A stretch of 10,209 bases of DNA from Victivallales bacterium (lineage in GTDB: Bacteria > Verrucomicrobiota > Lentisphaeria > Oligosphaerales > Oligosphaeraceae): positions 1 to 10,209 of the forward strand of contig JAFZZD010000733.1 of NCBI GenBank assembly GCA_017615955.1. Reading direction: 5' to 3'. The first letter of the stretch is position 1. The number at the start of each line of letters is the position of its first letter. The notes under the pieces were generated by a model. The model saw nothing but the letters and a program-made list of their open reading frames with translations. It searched no databases and was not told the origin of the DNA. This document shows positions 1 through 6,810 of the stretch, piece by piece. Position numbers and translations under genes: made by a program.

Positions 1-209
1 CCTGGCGGCATAATGCTGGCGTGAGCGCCGAGGCGGCGCCCACTCAAGTTGCCATGGCGGAAACATGCGCCTTGCGGCATAATGCTGGCGTGGGTGCCGA
101 GGCGGCGCGCCACTCAAGTTGCCATGGCGGAAACATGCGCCTTGCGGCATAATGCTGGCGTGGGCGCCGAGGCGACGCCCATTCAGGTTGTCATGGCGGG
201 AACATGCCG
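1..209. repeat. Three tandem copies of a ~70-bp hairpin-containing repeat
   Basis: Three consecutive units (about 1-69, 70-139 and 140-209) share the order GGCATAATGCTGGCG, a GC-rich hairpin, CACTCAAGTTG, then CATGGCGG and ACATGC. The hairpins are at 21-43, 90-113 and 160-182. Each has ~10-nt arms (for example GTGAGCGCCG and CGGCGCCCAC in the first) around a 3-nt AGG loop. The array may continue to the left of the window. It sits 6 bp beyond the stop codon of the radical SAM gene, so a kamA transcript would run into it. An open reading frame across it is a by-product of the repetition and matches no known protein. A related hairpin copy lies near 10062, at the other end of the window. A role as transcript 3'-end structure or as a REP-like dispersed element is inference. 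Confidence 0.85.
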
Positions 210-215
210 AATATG

Positions 216-1268
216 CTATTTGTATTCCTCTGTGCCTCCGTCAAAGCGCCTGAAGCAGTTCTTTCCAGCGAAGAAGTCCGGTTCTAGGCGTACTTTACCA
301 CCGCCTTTTGGCAAGTCAAATGCGAAGGTGGGCACCGCCATGCCGGAAATGTTGTTCCGCAGCTGCTCCATTATTGCCAGCCCTGCCTCAAGCCCCGTCC
401 TGAAGCAAGTGGTGCCCTGAATCGGGTCGCCGTGGAACAGATAATATGGCTTGATCCGCATTGCAAGCAGTCCAGTGAACAACTTGCCCAGGATTTCAGC
501 GTTGTCGTTGATGCCCTTCAGAAGCACGCTTTGATTCACAACGGAAACGCCCGCCGCCATAAGACGGCGAACCGCCAATGCCGCCTTTTGGGAAAGTTCC
601 TGCGGATGATTGAAATGGGTTGCAATCCAAATTGTCTTTTTGCAGTTTTCAAAAATGGAACACAATTCTTGCGTGAAGCGCTGTGGCAACGCCACCAATG
701 TCCTCGTTCCAATGCGCAGCATCTCCAGGCTTGAAACTTCTTGAAACGCGTCCAAAATGCGTTTCACATGCATGTCATCCAGCAACAAGGGGTCGCCGCC
801 AGAAATGAGAAGTTCACGCACATTGGGATGCTGCTTCAGATAGTCTGCCACCTGGGCCAGTTCCCCGTCACTGGGTGCGCCAAGAGGAGTCTTCCACAGG
901 CGCTTCCTCATGCAATGGCGGCAATGCACGGCGCAGACATTGCAGGTAAGGAACAGCGCCCTGTCAGGGTACCTATGCACCAGCCTTGGCAGCGGGGAGG
1001 ACGCCTCCTCGCCAAGCGGGTCGTCATCGCCGCCTGCCTCCAGTTCCCTTGGATTGGCGATGCATTGAGCCACAATGGGGTCGTCCATGTCATTTGATTT
1101 TGCCAGCGATGCATAGAAAGGCGTGGCCAGCATTGGGTAGATTGCCGCCGTTTCACTTATTTTCTGCAACTGGTCTTCGCTCCAGTGGAAGAAGGCGGCA
1201 AACTGTTCAGGCGTCCTCAAAGCATGTTTTATTTGCCATTTCCAATCGCTGTCGTGAAAGATTTCCAT
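216..1268 (-). CDS. kamA: KamA-family radical SAM protein (lysine 2,3-aminomutase type)
   Basis: A 350-residue PLP-dependent radical SAM enzyme, expected to move the alpha-amino group of L-lysine to give beta-lysine. The radical SAM cluster motif CxxxCxxC is visible as C112, C116 and C119 (CAVHCRHC), followed by the glycine-rich SAM-binding SGGDPL (156-161). The HFNHP (218-222) and NQSVLLKGIND (245-255) blocks are typical of the family. DLPKGGGK (318-325) matches the family's PLP-lysine motif, so K325 is the probable Schiff-base lysine. D281 (HGDP) and D318 correspond to the two aspartates that hold the substrate amino group in clostridial lysine aminomutase. The protein is shorter than that enzyme (about 416 residues) and lacks its C-terminal extension. 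In length it resembles EpmB, which beta-lysylates EF-P, but in motifs it looks more like KamA. Free lysine and EF-P lysine both remain possible substrates. The gene is divergent from tig and has no clear Shine-Dalgarno. Confidence 0.88.
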   Translation of the reverse strand: MEIFHDSDWKWQIKHALRTPEQFAAFFHWSEDQLQKISETAAIYPMLATPFYASLAKSNDMDDPIVAQCIANPRELEAGGDDDPLGEEASSPLPRLVHRYPDRALFLTCNVCAVHCRHCMRKRLWKTPLGAPSDGELAQVADYLKQHPNVRELLISGGDPLLLDDMHVKRILDAFQEVSSLEMLRIGTRTLVALPQRFTQELCSIFENCKKTIWIATHFNHPQELSQKAALAVRRLMAAGVSVVNQSVLLKGINDNAEILGKLFTGLLAMRIKPYYLFHGDPIQGTTCFRTGLEAGLAIMEQLRNNISGMAVPTFAFDLPKGGGKVRLEPDFFAGKNCFRRFDGGTEEYK

Positions 1269-1413
1269 GTTTATATGCGTTATAATGGATGTAATTGAAA
1301 ATTACTTTTTTTGGCTTTACAATGTGCAAAAGTCAAGAGTGGTAATATAGTATGGCTTTTGTGAGCCGTAAAATGGCCGAGTCATAAAACACAATATGTT
1401 TCGAGGTGTAAAA
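1269..1413. promoter_or_regulatory. Divergent kamA/tig intergenic region with AT-rich dyad
   Basis: This 145-bp AT-rich spacer must hold the promoters for kamA (leftward) and tig (rightward). On the - strand a TATAAC hexamer lies only about 10 nt before the kamA ATG, which would give a very short or leaderless transcript if it is the -10. An inverted repeat, GTAATT (1291-1296) and AATTAC (1300-1305) with a GAA loop, followed by a run of T, lies just upstream of that hexamer and could be an operator. For tig, TTTACA (1316-1321) and TAATAT (1343-1348) resemble promoter boxes, but their 21-bp spacing is poor, so I do not assign a tig promoter with confidence. Confidence 0.4.
1403..1408 (+). promoter_or_regulatory. 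Shine-Dalgarno selecting a GTG start for tig
   Basis: GAGGTG lies 5 nt before the GTG at 1414. An in-frame ATG at 1396 has no purine-rich site upstream, and starting there would place this Shine-Dalgarno inside the coding region. Starting at GTG also gives the short N-terminus (about nine residues before the first beta-strand) usual for trigger factors. Confidence 0.6.
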
Positions 1414-2775
1414 GTGGAACTTTCACAAGCCAAGGTAATCGTGAATGTAGTTGAGGTAGAGCCCTGCGTGATGAAGTTGCAGCTGGAAATGCCAGCGGAA
1501 AGGGCCGATGCCATCTACAGAAAAGTAAGAAAGGCCGTCACCAGCAGGGTTAGCCTGCCAGGTTTCCGCGCAGGCAAAATGCCTCCTGCGCTTATAGAGA
1601 AGCATTTCGGCGCAAGGATCATCGCCGAGGCGATGGACGAGATTGTGCAGACAGCCTACAAAGAAGGTCTGGCAGAAACAGAGCTGCCAGGCAGGATCGT
1701 GGGAAGCCCCTCTCTTGAAAGCGCACCAGAGAAATACGAGGCTGGTCAGCCAGTCAAGTGCGAAGTCAGGGTGGAAGTCAACCCGCAGATCACCATTCCG
1801 GAATACAAGGGCCTGGCATTGACAAAGGAAAAGCACACCGTCACCGACCAGGAAGTGGAGGACAGGTTGAACTCCTTCGCGGAAATGGGTTCCTCATACC
1901 AGGAAATCCAGAAGGCAGCCGAGGAAAACGACATGCTGGAACTGGGATATGAGGCGACTATCCCGGAGGGCATGGAAGTCAGCGACAAGTCCAGTTATCT
2001 GGTCAAGGCCGAGAATACCTGGATAGCACTGCACGAGCCAGAAGTGCTGCCTGGCTGCGTAAAGGCTCTAATGGGCATTTCCGCTGGCGAGGAAAGGGAT
2101 GTCACCATCGCCTTCCCAGAGGATTTTGCCGCATCGGATGAACTCAAGGGCAAGAGCCTTCAATACCATTTCAAGGTAAAGTCCGTGCGCACCAAACAGC
2201 GTCCTGCTTTGGATGACGAATTCGCCAAGCGCTTTGGAATGCCGAGCATCGAAGAGATGCGCAAGGTCATCAGGAACGTCATGGAGCGCGAGGAGAACGA
2301 AAAGGAGCAGAACAGCCTTGCCAAGCAGATTATCGACAAGCTGCTGGAAGGGCAGGACTTCCCGCTGCCGCCAACGCAGTTGAAAAATGTCATCGAGCAC
2401 AGCATCCAGAACAGAAACGAGCAGTTGAAGAAGAGGGGTCTTTCAGAGGAAGAGCTGAAGGCAAAGCTGGAAGATGCAGAGGAATTGCAGCAGTTGAAGG
2501 ACCATGTGGCCAAATACCTGCGCCAGATGATCATACTGGATGCGATTGCCAAGCAGGAGAACATTGGCGTCAGCCAGGAAGACCTGGTGTCCGTGGCCAA
2601 CTCGTTCCAGAGGGAAATCGGGGACGGCAGGGCGAACCTCAACACCGTGGTGAAGGAAAAGACCTCGACTGGCGAATTCCAGGCGGCCATCCAGAATGTC
2701 CGCGACTCCCGCACCATAGCTAAAATCATTGAACTGGCAAAAATAACGGAGACCGAAGTGCCGGCAAAGGCCTGA
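1414..2775 (+). CDS. tig: Trigger factor, ribosome-associated chaperone and prolyl isomerase
   Basis: A 453-residue protein from the GTG start (459 if the unsupported ATG at 1396 is used), close to the family norm of 430-450. Trigger factor docks at the ribosomal exit tunnel and shields nascent chains. The N-terminal ribosome-binding domain (about 1-110) carries the signature GFRAGKMP (50-57), which matches the GFRxGKxP loop that contacts protein L23. A FKBP-like peptidyl-prolyl isomerase domain follows (about 145-250), recognisable from the [20 protein letters not shown] stretch. The long alpha-helical C-terminal substrate-binding domain (about 255-440) is rich in Glu, Lys and Gln. The gene heads the tig-clpP-clpX cluster, whose order is conserved in many bacteria. 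A GC-rich hairpin separates it from clpP, so the two may be partly uncoupled in transcription. Confidence 0.95.
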   Translation: MELSQAKVIVNVVEVEPCVMKLQLEMPAERADAIYRKVRKAVTSRVSLPGFRAGKMPPALIEKHFGARIIAEAMDEIVQTAYKEGLAETELPGRIVGSPSLESAPEKYEAGQPVKCEVRVEVNPQITIPEYKGLALTKEKHTVTDQEVEDRLNSFAEMGSSYQEIQKAAEENDMLELGYEATIPEGMEVSDKSSYLVKAENTWIALHEPEVLPGCVKALMGISAGEERDVTIAFPEDFAASDELKGKSLQYHFKVKSVRTKQRPALDDEFAKRFGMPSIEEMRKVIRNVMEREENEKEQNSLAKQIIDKLLEGQDFPLPPTQLKNVIEHSIQNRNEQLKKRGLSEEELKAKLEDAEELQQLKDHVAKYLRQMIILDAIAKQENIGVSQEDLVSVANSFQREIGDGRANLNTVVKEKTSTGEFQAAIQNVRDSRTIAKIIELAKITETEVPAKA

Positions 2776-2790
2776 GATATAGCATCGCAC

Positions 2791-2818
2791 ACGCCGAGGA
2801 TTATAAGCCCCTCGGCGT
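2791..2818 (+). terminator. GC-rich hairpin between tig and clpP (terminator or attenuator)
   Basis: ACGCCGAGG (2791-2799) and CCTCGGCGT (2810-2818) form a perfect 9-bp stem around a 10-nt loop, 15 nt after the tig stop. The sequence after the stem is TATAATAATC rather than a T-run, so termination would be inefficient. It is better seen as a partial terminator or mRNA processing/stability element inside the tig-clpPX cluster. The TATAAT right after the stem could also be a -10 for clpP, but no acceptable -35 sits 16-18 bp before it. Confidence 0.5.
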
Positions 2819-2855
2819 TATAATAATCAAAAGTAAAAACATTATTGGAGCAAGA

Positions 2856-3461
2856 ATGACAGAGGTCAAAGACAATTTGTTTATGCCCTACGTCTGGGAG
2901 CAGACGGGGCACGGAGAAAGAGGTTCGGATATTTTTTCAAGACTGCTTAAGGACAGAATCGTAATTCTGGGCGCCGAAGTCACAGACGAGATGGCAAGCC
3001 TGCTCATAGCCCAGCTTCTGTTCCTGCAAAGCGAGGATTCAAAGAAGGACATTGACCTCTATATCAACAGTCCTGGCGGTTCAGTCACCGCTGGTCTCGC
3101 AATCTACGACACCATGCAGATGCTGTCCTGCGACGTGCGCACGTATTGCATGGGACAGGCGGCCAGCATGGGCGCTGTTCTGCTGGCGGCAGGTGCGCCA
3201 GGAAAGCGCTATGCCCTGCCCCACTCCCGCATCATGGTGCACCAGCCATCCTACGGCTACTCTGGCACAGCCGCCGACATGGAAATCCATACGCAGGAAT
3301 TGCTGAAAATCCGCAAGATGTTGTATGAAATACTTTCACACCACTGCGGGAAGACAGCCGAGGAAATCTACGAAAAGAGCAGCCGCGACCATTTCATGGG
3401 TGCGGAAGAGGCAATGGCGGACGGTCTTATCGACAAGATTCTCTACCCGGCCAAAAAGTAA
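2856..3461 (+). CDS. clpP: ATP-dependent Clp protease proteolytic subunit ClpP
   Basis: A 201-residue serine peptidase that forms the double heptameric degradation chamber fed by ClpX (or ClpA/ClpC). The catalytic triad is complete: S104 in GQAASMGA, H129 in RIMVHQPS and D178 in SSRDHF. The oxyanion-loop INSPGGSV (70-77) and the N-terminal [20 protein letters not shown] block, with its short propeptide-like leader, are typical. Length and sequence are ordinary for the housekeeping ClpP. GGAG (2847-2850) lies 5 nt before the ATG. clpX starts 12 bp after the stop codon, so the protease and its unfoldase are made together. Confidence 0.97.
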   Translation: MTEVKDNLFMPYVWEQTGHGERGSDIFSRLLKDRIVILGAEVTDEMASLLIAQLLFLQSEDSKKDIDLYINSPGGSVTAGLAIYDTMQMLSCDVRTYCMGQAASMGAVLLAAGAPGKRYALPHSRIMVHQPSYGYSGTAADMEIHTQELLKIRKMLYEILSHHCGKTAEEIYEKSSRDHFMGAEEAMADGLIDKILYPAKK

Positions 3462-3473
3462 ATTGCATTGACT

Positions 3474-4805
3474 ATGCCAAGAAATTTCGATAATGGTGAT
3501 TCCAAGGGACGCTGCATAATCTGCGGCAAGCCGGAGGCAGAGCTGCCTTTCGCCGTGTCATTGAAAAATGCCAAGGGCGAAAGCAGCGGCTGCATCTGCC
3601 CCGACTGCCTGGAGCAATGCTGCCAGGCTCTGGACTGCACACTGGTTCCCAATTTCCAGTTGGACAAGATGAAGTCCCAGATGAAGGCCCCGATGGGAAT
3701 GGAGCGCAGTTTCAAAAAGAACTCAGGACAAATTGAACTGGTACCTCCAGCACAGCTGAAAAGCTATCTGGACGAATATGTCATAGGACAGGACCGCGTG
3801 AAGAAAATCCTGTCCGTGGCGGTATATAACCACTACAGGAGAGTGAACTACCTCAAAAGCGGGCATAAGAACAACGACGCAGTCAGGCTGGACAAGAGCA
3901 ATGTGCTGCTAATCGGCCCCACTGGCAGCGGAAAGACACTCCTGGCACAGACACTGGCCAGAAAACTGAACGTGCCATTCGCCATAGCAGACGCAACCAC
4001 ACTCACCGAGGCTGGATACGTTGGCGACGATGTGGAGAACATCCTGCTCAACCTGATACAGGCGGCGGACTATGACATCAACCGCGCACAACTAGGCATC
4101 ATCTTCATTGATGAAATCGACAAAATCTCCCGCAAGGGCGAGAACGTGTCCATTACCAGGGACGTTTCAGGCGAAGGCGTGCAGCAGGCGCTCCTGAAGA
4201 TCATCGAAAGCACCATAGCAAATGTGCCACCCAAGGGCGGGCGCAAGCATCCCTTGGAAGAATACATCAAGATTGATACCACAAATATTCTCTTTATATG
4301 TTCCGGTGCATTCAGCGGCTTAGACAAAATCATAGAAAGGCGCATTGGAAGACATGTGCTGGGCTTTGAGAAGACCATTGACTACGAGAACGAGGTTGAG
4401 GCAGGAAGCGATTCGGACGCGTTCCTGGACAGGGTGGAGCCCGAAGATCTTCTCAAGTTCGGCCTCATACCCGAGTTCATAGGAAGGCTTCCAGTCATCG
4501 GCACGCTGAAGGCGCTTACCAGGGATGATTTGGTGAAAATCCTGACAGAACCCAAGAACTCCCTGATCAGGCAGTACCAGGAAATGTTCCGCATGGAGAA
4601 TTGCAAACTCACCTTTGAGAAGGAGGCAGTGGAGGCGATTGCAGACATTGCGGTAAAGAAGAACACTGGTGCCCGCGGCCTTCGTTCCATTACGGAACGC
4701 CTGATGCTGGACATCATGTACACGCTACCCGAAAAAGAGCCTGGCACTGAAATCGTCATCACAGCCGACATGGTGAAGAAAAGCAACGAGGTTGCCAAGG
4801 AGTAA
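3474..4805 (+). CDS. clpX: ATP-dependent Clp protease ATP-binding subunit ClpX
   Basis: A 443-residue AAA+ unfoldase that recognises ssrA-tagged and other substrates and threads them into ClpP. The N-terminal zinc domain has C14 and C17 (CIIC) and C42 and C45 (CPDC). The AAA+ core shows Walker A GPTGSGKT (148-155), the pore loop GYVG (181-184), Walker B IIFIDE (209-214), the RKH loop (257-259) and the sensor-2 GAR motif (R401). The ClpP-docking IGF loop reads LGF (296-298), a common conservative variant. [12 protein letters not shown] (about 329-340) is also diagnostic. I chose the ATG at 3474; a TTG at 3468 would add two residues. Neither start has a clear Shine-Dalgarno, so translation is probably coupled to clpP, 12 bp upstream. 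Confidence 0.97.
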   Translation: MPRNFDNGDSKGRCIICGKPEAELPFAVSLKNAKGESSGCICPDCLEQCCQALDCTLVPNFQLDKMKSQMKAPMGMERSFKKNSGQIELVPPAQLKSYLDEYVIGQDRVKKILSVAVYNHYRRVNYLKSGHKNNDAVRLDKSNVLLIGPTGSGKTLLAQTLARKLNVPFAIADATTLTEAGYVGDDVENILLNLIQAADYDINRAQLGIIFIDEIDKISRKGENVSITRDVSGEGVQQALLKIIESTIANVPPKGGRKHPLEEYIKIDTTNILFICSGAFSGLDKIIERRIGRHVLGFEKTIDYENEVEAGSDSDAFLDRVEPEDLLKFGLIPEFIGRLPVIGTLKALTRDDLVKILTEPKNSLIRQYQEMFRMENCKLTFEKEAVEAIADIAVKKNTGARGLRSITERLMLDIMYTLPEKEPGTEIVITADMVKKSNEVAKE

Positions 4806-4811
4806 AGGAAA

Positions 4812-5840
4812 ATGAGGGATGACAGGTGGACATTGCGGGGTACGTCAAGGAGCAATTCCTTCGTTTTCCTCTCGCAATGCCTATTATGCCTTGTTTTGTC
4901 CTGTCTGCTTTTCCTGAACGAGAGCAATGCATTTGCAGCCCCACCCAAGCTTCCTTCAATCCGTTTCGTCACATTGAAGTCAGGCGTATATCTGTATCTA
5001 GATGACGTCGCCCGCTTCTACGGCATGTCCACCAAGGTCGAAGAAAAAGAGATTACTTTAAGTTCCCGCTACACCACGGTGAAGCTGGCCATAGACAGCC
5101 GCGTGATGACGCTGAACAACGTGCAGATGCATCTGTCCAGGGCAATCATGCAGAATGGGAAGCAATTGCTCATGGGAAAGTCCGACTTCACCAACCTGAT
5201 GGAGCCAGTCCTGCGCAACAAGACGCTGCCCCGCAGAAAAGTCAGGCACATTCTCATTGATCCAGGGCATGGAGGCAAGGATGTTGGCGCAGTATCAGGC
5301 AACATCTATGAAAAAAACATAAATCTGCAGGTTTCACAGCGACTGGCAAAGAAACTCCAGGTGCGCGGCTATCGCGTAAGCATGACGCGCACAAAAGACG
5401 AGGACGTGCCCCTGGAGGAAAGAGTGAACATTGCCAAGAAATTGCAGCCAGATGCATTCATCAGCCTGCACTGCAATTCCGCGTCATCCTCGGTCACGGG
5501 ACTTGAAATATACATTGCCACACCCGCTGGCGACGCACCCACCAATGACAACCATGTATCAAAGAAGGCCTGCCCTGCAAATGCCTTCAATACCGACAAT
5601 GCATTCCTGGCATTCTTCGCCCAGCAGGCCATACTTCTGCGTACTGGGATGGAGGACAGGGGCATACGCCGCAGGCGCTACTACGTTGTAAGAAATGTGC
5701 CATTTCCCTGCATGCTGGTGGAGATGGGCTTCATCAGCAACAAGGAGGAGCTGGCGCAACTCCGTTCGGCATACCGTCAGGAGCAGATTGCCGATGCCTT
5801 GACTGAGGCAGTCGGACGATACAAGGACGCCACCAAGTAA
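4812..5840 (+). CDS. Secreted N-acetylmuramoyl-L-alanine amidase (Amidase_3 type)
   Basis: A 342-residue zinc amidase that cuts the bond between N-acetylmuramic acid and L-alanine in peptidoglycan, used in cell separation and wall remodelling. An N-terminal signal peptide is visible: basic residues, a hydrophobic stretch (about 17-36) and a probable cleavage site after AFA (40-42), so the enzyme acts in the periplasm. Residues about 46-145 form a small beta-rich region resembling a copper-amine-oxidase-N-like stalk domain, possibly for wall or substrate binding. The catalytic domain (about 145-340) has the full AmiC-type set: H153 (DPGHGG), E167 (YEKN) and H220 (SLHCN) as zinc ligands, and E304 (VEMGF) as catalytic acid. 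The ATG is 6 bp after the clpX stop, with AAAGG as a close-spaced Shine-Dalgarno, so the gene is probably co-transcribed with clpPX. It is not a close AmiA/B/C orthologue by layout, so no symbol is given. Confidence 0.92.
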   Translation: MRDDRWTLRGTSRSNSFVFLSQCLLCLVLSCLLFLNESNAFAAPPKLPSIRFVTLKSGVYLYLDDVARFYGMSTKVEEKEITLSSRYTTVKLAIDSRVMTLNNVQMHLSRAIMQNGKQLLMGKSDFTNLMEPVLRNKTLPRRKVRHILIDPGHGGKDVGAVSGNIYEKNINLQVSQRLAKKLQVRGYRVSMTRTKDEDVPLEERVNIAKKLQPDAFISLHCNSASSSVTGLEIYIATPAGDAPTNDNHVSKKACPANAFNTDNAFLAFFAQQAILLRTGMEDRGIRRRRYYVVRNVPFPCMLVEMGFISNKEELAQLRSAYRQEQIADALTEAVGRYKDATK

Positions 5841-5843
5841 CAT

Positions 5844-5871
5844 AGTGGACAGTGGACAGTGGACAGTGGAC
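5844..5871. repeat. Four perfect tandem copies of a 7-bp repeat (AGTGGAC)
   Basis: AGTGGAC is repeated four times without a mismatch, starting 3 bp after the amidase stop and ending 2 bp before the -35 box of the next promoter. The last copy runs into TGT and gives a small dyad, ACAGT-GG-ACTGT. Such heptamer runs change copy number easily by slippage. Because the array is intergenic and outside the -35/-10 spacer, any effect would be on upstream promoter context or the amidase transcript end, not on reading frame. Confidence 0.9.
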
Positions 5872-5873
5872 TG

Positions 5874-5902
5874 TTGATAAAGCAAGAAGTACATCTTATT
5901 AT
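5874..5902 (+). promoter_or_regulatory. Predicted sigma-70 promoter for the HIT-to-YlqF operon
   Basis: TTGATA (5874-5879) and TATTAT (5897-5902) are separated by exactly 17 bp. Each hexamer is one or two bases from consensus. Transcription would begin near 5909 and give a leader of under 20 nt that contains the AAGGAG (5915-5920) located 6 nt before the HIT start codon. This is the best promoter match in the window and supports a transcription unit separate from the clp-amidase genes. Confidence 0.6.
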
Positions 5903-5926
5903 TCATATTAAAACAAGGAGTTTTTT

Positions 5927-6355
5927 ATGGCATTGGTAAACGACTGTGTTTTCTGCAAGATCATAAAGGGCGAGATTCCATGTTCAAAAGTATATGAGGA
6001 CGACATGGTGCTGGCGTTTCTGGACATTGCGCCGTACAATCCGGGTCATACGGTGATTGTGCCGAAAGAACATCAGGTCAGTTCCACTGTGCTGCCTGAA
6101 GAATATCTTTGCGCCATGATCAAGGTCGCTCCAAAGATTGGCGCGGCATTGATGAGGGCGACTGGTGCAGAGGGCTTCAACATAGTGCAGAACAATGGCC
6201 GCGTGGCAGGCCAGGCCGTGCCTCATGTGCATTTCCACGTCATACCCCGTTTTGCAGATGACAAGGTGCGTTTTCTTGGAGGGGACACCAAGTATTCTGG
6301 TCCCGAGGAGATGAACGAACTGGCGGAAAAAGTTCAAAAGGCTCTGAAGAAATGA
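5927..6355 (+). CDS. HIT family protein (Hint-type purine nucleoside phosphoramidase)
   Basis: A 142-residue histidine-triad protein. These enzymes hydrolyse AMP-lysine and related adenylated or phosphoramidate nucleotides as homodimers in the cytoplasm. The triad HVHFHV places H100, H102 and H104 in the active site, with H102 expected to be the nucleophile. C7 and C10 (CVFC) with H49 and H100 match the structural zinc site found in many bacterial Hint proteins. FLDIAPYNPGHTVIVPKEH and FNIVQNNG are typical of the Hint branch. Length is slightly above the usual ~115 residues because of a short C-terminal helix. It opens a four-gene unit, and its stop overlaps the next start (ATGA). The specific substrate in the cell cannot be read from sequence. 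Confidence 0.93.
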   Translation: MALVNDCVFCKIIKGEIPCSKVYEDDMVLAFLDIAPYNPGHTVIVPKEHQVSSTVLPEEYLCAMIKVAPKIGAALMRATGAEGFNIVQNNGRVAGQAVPHVHFHVIPRFADDKVRFLGGDTKYSGPEEMNELAEKVQKALKK

Positions 6356-6804
6356 ACCCGATGGAATTGTCCGAAAAGCTGTCTGCCTGGCGTTCGCGGC
6401 TGGAAGTCAAGCTCAACAAGGATGAACTCAAATATCCCACGGATGCCTACGTCCTTCTTGGCAGGGCGGAAATATCCCTGTGGATAGCAGGACACGCCAA
6501 CGGCAGCAACATAATGATGGACCTTCACAACTACCTGAGGTTCTTCTGCGAAAGGCTGCGTGGCGAATTCGGCCCCTACACCAGGCACGTTCTGGCGAAA
6601 TGGAACATACATGACTGGCGCGACATTGCAAATATGCTTTTTGCAATGCGTCGCATCAAGCACCTGGGCTTTCTGAAAGACGAACTCACAGAGGAAAATG
6701 TACAAAAGGAACTTGATTTCAAGAAGGAATTCTTCCTGGATTATGGTGCAGAGCCTCCATTTCCCGATGTACCGAGCCTAACTGAAACCAACGTAATCAA
6801 ATAG
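6352..6804 (+). CDS. Minf_1886-like conserved hypothetical protein
   Basis: A 150-residue protein of unknown function. From memory it fits the Minf_1886 family of small proteins found mainly in the Verrucomicrobia/Planctomycetes group. The shared features are an early YPTDAY block (28-33) before a helix, then a ...FCERLRGEFGPYTRHVLAKW... block (about 65-84), IHDWRDIANMLFAM with a following LGFLKDE, and a late acidic F/D-rich segment. No signal peptide, membrane helix or obvious catalytic motif is visible; it looks alpha-helical and cytoplasmic. The start ATG overlaps the HIT stop as ATGA, indicating translational coupling. An in-frame ATG at 6361 is an alternative. The family call is a recollected sequence resemblance, and no function is claimed. 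Confidence 0.68.
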   Translation: MNPMELSEKLSAWRSRLEVKLNKDELKYPTDAYVLLGRAEISLWIAGHANGSNIMMDLHNYLRFFCERLRGEFGPYTRHVLAKWNIHDWRDIANMLFAMRRIKHLGFLKDELTEENVQKELDFKKEFFLDYGAEPPFPDVPSLTETNVIK

Positions 6805-6810
6805 ATAAAA

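Noticed and set aside
49..420. Open reading frame of 123 codons on the + strand across the left repeats
   Set aside because: It spans the tandem repeats and then runs antisense into the end of kamA. Its peptide is repetitive only because the DNA is, and there is no ribosome-binding site or family resemblance.
2160..2912. 250-codon open frame on the - strand opposite tig
   Set aside because: It lies antisense to the strongly supported trigger factor gene and crosses into clpP. Its peptide is rich in Ser, Phe and Leu, as expected from the complement of a Glu/Lys-rich coding region.
4890..4904. Possible lipoprotein lipobox (VLSC, residues 28-31) in the amidase leader
   Set aside because: The hydrophobic segment continues past this cysteine and a good signal peptidase I site (AFA before A43) follows, so a secreted, non-lipidated protein is more likely.
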